Assembly (NCBI RefSeq): GCF_001620365.2
Contig: NZ_LQMT02000019.1
Span: 198,912-262,911 of the forward strand
Direction: 5' to 3'
Source: Amycolatopsis keratiniphila subsp. keratiniphila
GTDB taxonomy: Bacteria; Actinomycetota; Actinomycetes; Mycobacteriales; Pseudonocardiaceae
DNA: 64,000 nt
Shown: piece by piece, positions 23,531 through 30,867 of the stretch
Position numbering within the stretch: the first letter of the stretch is position 1
Layout: every line of letters starts with the position of its first letter
Position numbers and translations under genes: made by a program
The notes under the pieces: generated by a model
Database searches by the model: none
What the model was told of the DNA's origin: nothing
What the model saw: the letters and a program-made list of their open reading frames with translations, nothing else

Positions 23531-25270
23531 ATGGCCAAGCCCAACGTCGCCGAGCAGTTCGTCCAAGTCCTGGTTCAGGCCGGGGTGGAGCGGATCTACG
23601 GCGTGGTCGGAGACAGCCTCAACCCCATCGTCGACGCCATCCGCCGTACTCCGGGCATCGATTGGGTGCATGTTCGCAACGAGGAGGCCGGCGCGTTCGC
23701 GGCGGCGGCCGAGGCCCAGCTGACCGGACGGCTCGCGGTGTGCGCCGGCAGCTGCGGTCCCGGCAACACCCATCTGGTGCAGGGGCTTTACGACGCGCAC
23801 CGCACGGGAGCCCCGGTTCTCGCGCTCGCCTCGCATATCCCGTCCGGCCAGATCGGGACCGGGTTCTTCCAGGAGACCCATCCCGAGCGGCTGTTCGTCG
23901 ACTGCAGTGGCTATTGCGAGCAGATCAGCAGGCCCGCCCAGATGCCGAGGGTGCTGCGGATCGCCATGCAGCACGCCTTGTCCCGCGGCGAGGTGTCGGT
24001 GCTGGTGTTGCCCGGGGACGTCGCGCACCTCGACGCTGTGGCGCCCACCGGGAGCGGCGTGCCGGTCACGGAGCACGGGACGGTCGTGCCACCCGAGCCG
24101 CAGGTGGCACGGCTCGCCCAGCTGATCAACGACGCCGAAACCGTCACCTTGTTCGCCGGTGCCGGGGTGCGCGGCGCGCATGCCGAGGTGATGGAGCTGG
24201 CCGAGACCGTGCAGGCGCCAATCGGCCACAGCCTGCGCGGCAAGGAGTGGATCCAGTACGACAATCCGTTCGACGTCGGAATGAGCGGTTTGCTCGGCTA
24301 CGGCGCCTGCTATCGGGCCATGAACGACGCGGATCTGCTGGTCCTGCTCGGCACCGATTTCCCTTATGACTCCTTCCTTCCTCAGGCGCGGACCGTGCAG
24401 GTCGACCACGACGCGACCCGCCTGGGTCGCCGTACCCCGCTGGAGCTGGCGGTGCACGGTGACGTGCGGGAGACCCTGCGGGCCGTGCTGCCGCTCCTGC
24501 GGCGCAAGACCGACCGCACCTTCCTTGACCGGATGTTGCGCGATCACTGCAAGACACTGGAACAGGTCGTCGACGCCTACACCCGCAACGTCGAACGGCA
24601 TGTGCCCATCCATCCGGAGTTCGCCGCGGACCTCCTCGACGAACTCGCCGCGGACGACGCGATCTTCACCGTCGACACCGGCATGTGCAACGTGTGGGCG
24701 GCCAGGTATCTCACCCCGAACGGGCGCCGCCGGGTGATCGGGTCGTTCCTGCACGGCACGATGGCCAATGCCCTGCCGCACGCCATCGGTGCGCAGTTCG
24801 CCTACCCGGGGCGCCAGGTCGTCTCGATGTCCGGCGACGGGGGACTGGGCATGCTGCTCGGCGAACTGCTCACCGTGGCTTTGCACGACCTTCCGGTCAA
24901 GATCGTGACGTTCAACAACTCCTCGCTCGGCATGGTGAAGCTGGAGATGCTGGTGGACGGCCTTCCCGACTACCAGACCGACCATCGTCCGGTGGACTTC
25001 GCCGCGATCGCCAGTGGCGCGGGACTGCGTGCCGAGCGGGTGACCGACCCGACCCGGCTGCGCGCGGCACTCAAGGAGGCGCTGAGCCACGACGGCCCCG
25101 CGCTGGTGGATGTCGTGACGGATGCGAACGCCCTGTCCGTCCCGCCGCACATCACCGCCGGTCAGCTCGGCGGATTCGCCTTGGCCGCGAGCAAGGTCGT
25201 GCTCGAAGGCGGGGTCGGCCGGATGATCGACCTCGCCAGGGCGAACCTCCGCAACATCCCGCGGCCGTGA
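23531..25270 (+). CDS. poxB: Pyruvate oxidase/dehydrogenase (quinone), TPP-dependent
   Basis: A protein of 579 residues with the three-domain fold of TPP enzymes. The PYR domain has the catalytic Glu in HVRNEEAGAFAAAAEAQ and CAGSCGPGNTHLVQGLYDAHR. The central domain has LLGTDFPYDSFLP. The PP domain has the TPP motif SGDGGLGMLLGE...NNSSLGMV. VNPIVDAI-type start and the SHIPSGQIGTGFFQETHPE segment match PoxB rather than acetolactate synthase. The lipid-binding C-terminal tail is short. It oxidises pyruvate to acetate and CO2 with electrons to quinone. AAGGGG precedes ATG 23531. It stands alone. Confidence 0.9.
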   Translation: MAKPNVAEQFVQVLVQAGVERIYGVVGDSLNPIVDAIRRTPGIDWVHVRNEEAGAFAAAAEAQLTGRLAVCAGSCGPGNTHLVQGLYDAHRTGAPVLALASHIPSGQIGTGFFQETHPERLFVDCSGYCEQISRPAQMPRVLRIAMQHALSRGEVSVLVLPGDVAHLDAVAPTGSGVPVTEHGTVVPPEPQVARLAQLINDAETVTLFAGAGVRGAHAEVMELAETVQAPIGHSLRGKEWIQYDNPFDVGMSGLLGYGACYRAMNDADLLVLLGTDFPYDSFLPQARTVQVDHDATRLGRRTPLELAVHGDVRETLRAVLPLLRRKTDRTFLDRMLRDHCKTLEQVVDAYTRNVERHVPIHPEFAADLLDELAADDAIFTVDTGMCNVWAARYLTPNGRRRVIGSFLHGTMANALPHAIGAQFAYPGRQVVSMSGDGGLGMLLGELLTVALHDLPVKIVTFNNSSLGMVKLEMLVDGLPDYQTDHRPVDFAAIASGAGLRAERVTDPTRLRAALKEALSHDGPALVDVVTDANALSVPPHITAGQLGGFALAASKVVLEGGVGRMIDLARANLRNIPRP

Positions 25271-25280
25271 GACCGCCCGC

Positions 25281-26477
25281 TCAGCGCAGCGGGCGGAACG
25301 TGGCGCGCAGGTCTTCGATCCACGCTTCCGGGTTTTCCCACGGGCCGAAGTGGCCACCCTTTTCGTGGACGTTGACCTGCCGGACGTCCGCGTAGACGGG
25401 ACCGGCCGCTTCCTTGAACGCGGCGACGCGGCGTTCGCGGTCGTGGGCTCCCGGCGGCGCGGCGTCGCCGAGATGGAAGGTGAACCCGGCAGGCGCCTCG
25501 ACCGCCGGCGTGCGGTCGTGCGAGGGCCGCCACGGATGCCGGTTGACGTTCTTGTAGGCGCGGATCGACGAGCCGATGGCTTGGTTGACCCAGTAGATCG
25601 TCGCGTTGGTGAGGATGTGGTCGACCGGATAGGAGTCTTCGAAGACCCCGTTCTGGTCGCTCCACTTCTTCCACCGCTTGAGAATCCACGCGAGCATCCC
25701 GATCGGGGAGTCGTTCAGGCCGTGCGTGATCGTCTGCGCGTCGAGCATATGCGTCGCGACATGGGAAACGTAGGTGTCGACGAAGTTGACCATGTCGGGC
25801 AGGCCGTCGATCGGCGCACCGCCGGTGAGATCCCAGTGGCGCTCGCCCTGGAAGATCGTCAGCGGCATCTCGTTGCCGAGGTGGATGCCGTGGAGCGAGC
25901 CGGCGTATTTGTGGCCGAGCTGCGCTCCGACCAGTGCGCCGTAATCGGCCGCACCGACCCCGAAGCGCCGGTGGCCGAGCACATCGGTCATCAGCGTGTG
26001 GAACCGATCGGCCATGCTGACGAAGTTCTCCTTGCCGTTCGTCAGCGGAGTGGAGAACGCGAAACCGGGCAACGAAGGGACGATGACGTCGAAGGCGTCC
26101 GCGGGGTCGCCGCCGTGCGAGGCCGGGTCGGCGAGCGGGCGGATGACCTTGCTCCAGTCCCAGAAGGTCCACGGCCAGCCGTGCATGAGCAGCAACGGGA
26201 TCGGCGCGGGACCTTTCCCCGGCTCGCGGATGAAGTGCACCGGGGTGCCGTCGACGTCTATGCGATGGTGCGAGTACTCGTTCAGCCGGGCTTCGACGGC
26301 TCGCCAGTCGAAACTGTCGGCCCAGTACTCCACGATCGGCTTGAGATAGGCGGTACTCAGCCCGAAAGCTTCATCTTCGTTGTCCAGGTCGGGTGCGAAC
26401 CTGGTGGCTTTGAGTCGGCTCCGGAGGTCGTCCAGGACGTCCTGTTGGACGTCGATGACGAACGGGTCGAGGGTCAT
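25281..26477 (-). CDS. Epoxide hydrolase (EHN + alpha/beta hydrolase)
   Basis: A protein of 398 residues. The N-terminal EHN domain (FVIDVQQDVLDDLRSRLKATRFAP) is followed by an alpha/beta hydrolase with the oxyanion motif MHGWPWTFWDW, nucleophile Asp in GVGAADYGALVGAQLG and catalytic His in VHEKGGHFGPWENPE. It would open epoxides by attack of Asp. The start is ATG 26477, overlapping the stop of the upstream NTF2-like gene in ATGA and preceded by AGGAG. With that gene it forms a two-gene unit divergent from a quinone oxidoreductase, sharing the operator at 26974-27035. Confidence 0.92.
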   Translation of the reverse strand: MTLDPFVIDVQQDVLDDLRSRLKATRFAPDLDNEDEAFGLSTAYLKPIVEYWADSFDWRAVEARLNEYSHHRIDVDGTPVHFIREPGKGPAPIPLLLMHGWPWTFWDWSKVIRPLADPASHGGDPADAFDVIVPSLPGFAFSTPLTNGKENFVSMADRFHTLMTDVLGHRRFGVGAADYGALVGAQLGHKYAGSLHGIHLGNEMPLTIFQGERHWDLTGGAPIDGLPDMVNFVDTYVSHVATHMLDAQTITHGLNDSPIGMLAWILKRWKKWSDQNGVFEDSYPVDHILTNATIYWVNQAIGSSIRAYKNVNRHPWRPSHDRTPAVEAPAGFTFHLGDAAPPGAHDRERRVAAFKEAAGPVYADVRQVNVHEKGGHFGPWENPEAWIEDLRATFRPLR

Positions 26478-26926
26478 GATCGGTTCTCCTTGTCCGGGTG
26501 GGACCAGTCCAGGCGGAGCCTGGTGATGTGAAGTTCGGTGATGAGCCATCGGCCGTCAGAGCGGGTGAAGCGCACCCGGTAATGGCCGTAGCCGTGCATT
26601 TCGCCGTCGTGCGGTGTGGTGACGATGTCCTCCATGGCCCAGACACCGGCCGCCGAATCCGGCGACTCGATGTCGATCTCGCTGGAGAACAGGTGGTGTA
26701 TCAGCACGGAATCGGCCTGATTGCGGGCTTTGAGCCGGTCGGCGATCTCGGCGCGGCCGGTCATCCGCGCCTGGATCGATCCGTCCACTGTGGAGGCGAC
26801 GAACGGCGCGTCGGGCGTGAACAGGGCCGCGAGGTCGTCCCATCGATGATGGTCGGCGCTGTAGACGTAGCGAGCCATCACGCGTCGCACGTCCTCCACC
26901 GCCACCAGCCGGGCGAGGTCGTCCAT
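26474..26926 (-). CDS. SnoaL-like (NTF2 fold) protein
   Basis: A protein of 150 residues of the SnoaL_4 type: VEDVRRVMARYVYSADHHRWDDLAALFTPDAPF, then ARMTGRAEIADRL and VLIHHLFSSEIDIESPDSA, ending with GYGHYRVRFTRSDGRWLITELHITRLRLDW. The His/Asp residues of YSADHHRWDDL sit where polyketide cyclase and dehydratase-like members place active residues. It is translationally coupled to the epoxide hydrolase, suggesting action on the same molecule. ATG 26926 follows AAGGAAAG. Confidence 0.88.
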   Translation of the reverse strand: MDDLARLVAVEDVRRVMARYVYSADHHRWDDLAALFTPDAPFVASTVDGSIQARMTGRAEIADRLKARNQADSVLIHHLFSSEIDIESPDSAAGVWAMEDIVTTPHDGEMHGYGHYRVRFTRSDGRWLITELHITRLRLDWSHPDKENRS

Positions 26927-26973
26927 CGGCTTTCCTTCGTTCGGGGAGGTTGACCCGGCCGAGGATGCCGACG

Positions 26974-27035
26974 AAAAAATGTACCGGCAAGTACAGTCTC
27001 GCGGCATCACTTCTGTACTTGCCGGTCCATTTTTT
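26974..27035. promoter_or_regulatory. Double operator in divergent promoter region
   Basis: A 22-bp arm at 26974-26995 pairs with 27014-27035 with a single mismatch across an 18-bp spacer. Within each arm, ccggcaagtaca recurs and gives a smaller dyad TGTAC-CGGCAA-GTACA in the left arm. Flanking A6 and T6 runs make the region unusually AT-rich. It lies between the divergent epoxide hydrolase and quinone oxidoreductase units and is a candidate site for the TetR gene at 28064. Confidence 0.75.
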
Positions 27036-27053
27036 CGGACCTACGTTGCCCTC

Positions 27054-28016
27054 ATGCACGCGATCCACATCAGCGAATACGGCGGCCCGGAAGTCATGAC
27101 CTGGACGGAGTTCCCGGATCCGGTGCCGAACGACGGCGAGGTCGCCGTGCGGCTGGGGGTGGCCGGGGTGAACTTCATGGACACCGGCGCCCGCAAGATG
27201 CCGCTGCCCACTTGGTCGGTCCCGACCGTGCTGGGTGTCGAAGGTATGGGCATCGTCACGGCGCTGGGGTCGGGCGTCGAAGATTTCGCCGTCGGCGACC
27301 GCGTCGCTTGGCGCTATCACAAGGGCAGCTATGCCGAACGGCTCGCCATCCCGGCGCGGTCGCTGGTGCGGGTGCCCGACGACATCGACGACGAGACCGC
27401 GGCCGCCATCCTGATGCAGGGCTTGACCGCGAACCATTTCACGACGGAGACGTACGCGATCCAGCCGGGCGACACGGCCGTCGTGCATTCGGCCGCGGGC
27501 GGGGTCGGAGTGATCCTGACCCAGCTGATCAAGGCTCGCGGCGGCACCGTGATCGGGCTCGTGTCACGCGAGGAGAAGATCCCGGTGGCGAAGAAGGCCG
27601 GTGCGGACCATGTGCTGGTGTCCGCCGGGAGTGGCTTCGAGCGACAGGTTCGAGAGCTGACCGGCGGTGAAGGCGCGCAGGTCGTGTACGACGGCGGCGG
27701 CTCGGCGACGTTCCACTCGTCCCAGCTGGCGTTGCGCCGCCACGGCGTGCACGCCTACTACGGCGTGGTGAACGGCAATCCCCCGTTCCGCCCGGCGGAT
27801 CTGCCGAACAGCATCCTGCTGTCCTATCCGTCCGTCGTCGACCACGTGCCCACTCGCGAGGCACTGGTGCGGCGGGCGAACGAGCTGTTCGAGTTCATCC
27901 GGAAGGGGCAGGTGACGCCGTATATCGGGGGTCGCTACGCCCTCGCCGACGCGGCACAGGCGCAACGCGACATCGAGTCCCGTCGTACCTCGGGGAAGCT
28001 GCTGCTGATGCCTTGA
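27054..28016 (+). CDS. Quinone oxidoreductase-like MDR enzyme
   Basis: A protein of 320 residues of the zinc-free medium-chain dehydrogenase/reductase family. GroES-like N-terminus (GEVAVRLGVAGVNFMDTGARKM), VLGVEGMGIVTALGSGVEDFAVGDRVAW, then the NADPH fold with VVHSAAGGVGVILTQLIKARGGTVIGLVS and VVYDGGGSATF. The Cys/His zinc ligands are missing, as in QOR (Qor/crystallin-zeta). It would reduce quinones or enones with NADPH. ATG 27054 has no strong ribosome binding site. The frameshifted TetR gene follows by 48 bp. Confidence 0.92.
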   Translation: MHAIHISEYGGPEVMTWTEFPDPVPNDGEVAVRLGVAGVNFMDTGARKMPLPTWSVPTVLGVEGMGIVTALGSGVEDFAVGDRVAWRYHKGSYAERLAIPARSLVRVPDDIDDETAAAILMQGLTANHFTTETYAIQPGDTAVVHSAAGGVGVILTQLIKARGGTVIGLVSREEKIPVAKKAGADHVLVSAGSGFERQVRELTGGEGAQVVYDGGGSATFHSSQLALRRHGVHAYYGVVNGNPPFRPADLPNSILLSYPSVVDHVPTREALVRRANELFEFIRKGQVTPYIGGRYALADAAQAQRDIESRRTSGKLLLMP

Positions 28017-28063
28017 TGCCGACGAGGGACAATGGACCGCCGAGTACATTCCAGGAGGCTTTC

Positions 28064-28646
28064 GTGCTCACGAAGAAGGGCGCCGCGACGCGGCAGCGGA
28101 TCATCGAAGCCGCGGCGGACGAGATCCGCGAGCACGGCGTAGCCACGGCGACCCTCGACGATATCTGCCGCCGTAGCGGAACGGGCAAGAGTCAGCTGTT
28201 CCACTACTTCCCCGAGGGCAAGGAACAACTGCTCCTCGCCGTGGCCGAATGGGAAGCCGGGCAGGTGATCGAGGATCAGCAGCCCTATCTCGGGCGGTTG
28301 ACCTCGTGGGACGCGTGGGGGAAATGGCGCGACGTGGTGGTCCGGCGCTACCGGCGGCAGGGCGTGCACTGCCCGCTCGGGGTGTTGATCACCGAGATCG
28401 GCAGGCACACTCCCGCCGCGCAGGCGGTCACGAAGCAACTGCTGGAGCAATGGCAACGTCAGGTCCAGGGCCGGTATCGAGGAAATGCGGGAGAGCGGGC
28501 ACATCGGCCGTGACGTCGACCCGGTCCGCGCCGCGGCCGCGTTGATCACCGCGATCCAGGGCGGGGTGACGATCCTGATGTCCACCGGCTCCGCGGATCA
28601 TCTCGAGGCGGCGCTCGACCTGTACCTGGACTACTTGCGCGGCTGA
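28064..28646 (+). pseudogene. TetR-family regulator interrupted by a +1 frameshift
   Basis: GTG 28064 has AGGAGG five nt upstream. The DNA-binding domain is intact (TRQRIIEAAADEIREHG, LDDICRRSGTGKSQLFHYFPEGKEQLL) and most of the ligand domain reads through to LLEQWQRQVQ. At the GGG run 28468-28470 one G too many throws the frame; the original frame then stops at 28513. In the +1 frame the expected C-terminus follows directly (AGIEEMRESGHIGRDVDPV and on to YLDYLRG, stop 28646). Removal of one G restores a normal protein of about 193 residues. It is either a true mutation or a sequencing error. It probably governed the operator at 26974-27035. Confidence 0.85.
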
Positions 28647-28665
28647 AGCCGTCCACTGTGGACGA

Positions 28666-29241
28666 TCAGGCTCGGCCGGTGCCCATTCCGCGCCAAAGGA
28701 GGTCGAGAAGGCTCGCGACATCGTGCCGCCATTCGCCTTTCGGGTCGAGGTAGAGCAGCCCGCCGAGTCCGCGCAGAACGGTCTCGGGCTTCAGGTCCGC
28801 GCGGACGGTGCCCGCGTCGACGTTGGCCTGCAACAAGGTGGAGACCGCGCGGACCATGTCCTGGTAGGCCCCCGCCGGCAACTCACCGCGTGACGCTCCC
28901 GCGGCGCGCAAAGCGTCGGCCAGGCCGCGTTTGGTCATCATGTAGTGCGCCAGGTGGTCGGTCGTCCACACTCGGAACGCCTGTTCCGGCGGGTACTTCT
29001 CGAGCAGGGTGGGCACGATCTCGACGAGCTGGCGGACCTCGCGCCGGTACACCGCCAGGATGAGGGCTTCCGGGGTGGGGAAGTGCCGGTACACCGTGCC
29101 GACGCCGACCTCGGCCTGCTTCGCGATGGCGTTGAACGAGACTTCGCCGGAGCAGGCCAGTGACTTCGCGGCGGTGGCGAGGATGCGCTCGTGGTTGCGC
29201 CGGGTGTCCGCACGCCGGGGATTGACCGAACCCGTCGTCAT
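28666..29241 (-). CDS. TetR-family regulator (SbtR-like C-terminus)
   Basis: A protein of 191 residues. HTH region: TRRNHERILATAAKSLACSGEVSFNAIAKQAEVGVGTVYRHFPTPEALIL. The C-terminal domain has HLAHYMMTKRGLADALRA and VLRGLGGLLYLDP, as in the SbtR/TetR_C_25 group. An earlier in-frame start exists at 29412, but ATG 29241 has AGGAGGGG upstream and begins at the normal distance from the HTH. It is divergent from the three-subunit molybdenum hydroxylase and most likely represses it. Confidence 0.92.
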   Translation of the reverse strand: MTTGSVNPRRADTRRNHERILATAAKSLACSGEVSFNAIAKQAEVGVGTVYRHFPTPEALILAVYRREVRQLVEIVPTLLEKYPPEQAFRVWTTDHLAHYMMTKRGLADALRAAGASRGELPAGAYQDMVRAVSTLLQANVDAGTVRADLKPETVLRGLGGLLYLDPKGEWRHDVASLLDLLWRGMGTGRA

Positions 29242-29300
29242 CCGCCCCTCCTGTCCGCCGATCCCGTTCTCCGCTGAATGTAGCCGAGGGGACCGGAAAA

Positions 29301-29391
29301 CCTGGAGCGACTCCAGGAGCAGGCACCGACCTTGCCGGGTGGATCGTGTTCCGCTAACTTGAAATCGAAGCGGATGAATATCCGTTTCGAT
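29301..29391. promoter_or_regulatory. Two dyads upstream of the molybdenum hydroxylase operon
   Basis: A perfect palindrome cctggag-cga-ctccagg lies at 29301-29317. A second dyad, atcgaagcggat-gaat-atccgtttcgat, lies at 29364-29391 with one mismatched pair. Both are between the divergent TetR gene and the operon. The second is the better TetR operator candidate by its symmetry and AT-rich centre. Confidence 0.6.
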
Positions 29392-29465
29392 TCGCGAACG
29401 GACTCCCACCACCTCAACCTACGCCGTCCGGGCCGCGGCCGGGGCGATCTGCGGAAAGAGTTTCA

Positions 29466-29918
29466 GTGGACATCTCACTCGAAGTCAATGGCAGGACGGA
29501 ACACCTGAGCGTCGATCCCGGGGTGACCCTGCTGGACACGCTGCGGGAGCGGCTCGCCGTCACGGGGCCCAAGAAGGGCTGCGACAGGGGGCAGTGCGGC
29601 GCCTGCACGGTGCACGTCGGCGGACGGCCGGTGCTGTCGTGTCTCACCTTGGCCGCAACCGTGAAACAGCCGGTGACCACCGTCGAAGCACTGTCCACTG
29701 AGGACGGTCTGCATCCGGTTCAGCAGGCGTTCGTCGACCAGGACGCCCTCCAGTGCGGGTTCTGCACCTCCGGGCAGATCATGTCGGCGGTCGCCGCCGT
29801 CGAGCAGGACGTCGAGGACGTCCGCGAGTTCATGTCCGGCAACCTCTGCCGGTGCGCGGCGTACCCGAACATCGTCGCGGCGGTCGAGCAGGCGAGGAGG
29901 GCCGATGCGTCCCTTTGA
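29466..29918 (+). CDS. Molybdenum hydroxylase, [2Fe-2S] subunit
   Basis: A protein of 150 residues of the xanthine dehydrogenase/CO dehydrogenase small-subunit family. The plant-type ferredoxin cluster has GCDRGQCGACTVHV and a fourth Cys in VLSCLTLA. The second cluster has QCGFCTSGQ and GNLCRCAAY. It passes electrons from the molybdenum centre to FAD. GTG 29466 follows GAAAGAG. Its end overlaps the next gene by 14 nt. Confidence 0.95.
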   Translation: MDISLEVNGRTEHLSVDPGVTLLDTLRERLAVTGPKKGCDRGQCGACTVHVGGRPVLSCLTLAATVKQPVTTVEALSTEDGLHPVQQAFVDQDALQCGFCTSGQIMSAVAAVEQDVEDVREFMSGNLCRCAAYPNIVAAVEQARRADASL

Positions 29919-30867
29919 GCTGCTCGCACCCGAGACCGTCGAAGACGCGGTCGCTTCGCCCGGCACCTTCCTCGCGGGCGGCACCACGCTCGTCGACCTG
30001 ATGAAGCTGAACGTCCTGACCCCGCGACAGGTCCTGGACATCAACGCGGTACCGCTGCGCGGCATCGACACCACCGACGGGCTGCGGTTCGGCGCGCTGG
30101 AACGGATGAGCGACATCGCCGGGCACGCGGGGGTGTACCCGGCGATCTCCAGGGCGCTGCTGCTCAGCGCCTCCCAGCAGATCCGGAACATGGCCAGCAT
30201 CGGCGGAAACCTCATGCAGCGCACGCGCTGCTCGTACTTCCGGGACGTCGCCATGCCGTGCAATCGGCGAGACCCCGGCAGCGGTTGCCCGGCCATCTCG
30301 GGCGCCAACCGGATGCACGCCGTGCTGGGTACGAGCGATTCGTGTGTGGCGACCCACGCCAGCGACGTCGCCGTCGCCCTGGTCGCCCTCGACGCGCAGC
30401 TCCGGCTGGTCAGTGACACCGGGACTCGCACCGTCGAGCTGGCCTCGTTCTATCGGCAGCCCGGCGACACTCCCGAGGTCGAGACCGATCTGCGGCCCGG
30501 TGAACTGATCGCCGAGGTCGTGGTCCCTCGGCTGGATTGGGCGTCGAACTCCACGTATGTGAAGGTTCGCGACAGGCAGTCGTATGAATTCGCGCTGTGT
30601 TCCGCGGCGGTCGCGCTGCGGGTGGAGGACTCGCGCATCGTCGACGCCCGGGTCGCGGCCGGCGGTGTGGCGACTGTGCCGTGGCGGCTGCCCGCCGTCG
30701 AGGAGGCCCTGCGGGGTGCGCCCGCGACCGTGACCGCTTTCGAAGAGGCCGCGTCGCTCGCCGCCGAGGGCGCGCGCCCGCTGGCGGCGAACGCGTTCAA
30801 GCCGTCGTTGCTGCGGCGGACCATTGTCCGCGCGCTGCTCGAACTGACCGAAGGGAACCACTCATGA
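29905..30867 (+). CDS. Molybdenum hydroxylase, FAD-binding subunit
   Basis: A protein of 320 residues of the CoxM/YagS family. FAD motifs are FLAGGTTLVDLMKLNVLTP near the start and QIRNMASIGGNLMQRTRCSYFRD, which carries the Cys-rich pattern (RTRCSYFR...PCNRRDPGSGCPA) characteristic of YagS-type subunits with a [4Fe-4S] site. It completes an A-B-C hydroxylase with both neighbours. Its start overlaps the small subunit, and its stop overlaps the large subunit start in ATGA. Confidence 0.94.
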   Translation: MRPFELLAPETVEDAVASPGTFLAGGTTLVDLMKLNVLTPRQVLDINAVPLRGIDTTDGLRFGALERMSDIAGHAGVYPAISRALLLSASQQIRNMASIGGNLMQRTRCSYFRDVAMPCNRRDPGSGCPAISGANRMHAVLGTSDSCVATHASDVAVALVALDAQLRLVSDTGTRTVELASFYRQPGDTPEVETDLRPGELIAEVVVPRLDWASNSTYVKVRDRQSYEFALCSAAVALRVEDSRIVDARVAAGGVATVPWRLPAVEEALRGAPATVTAFEEAASLAAEGARPLAANAFKPSLLRRTIVRALLELTEGNHS

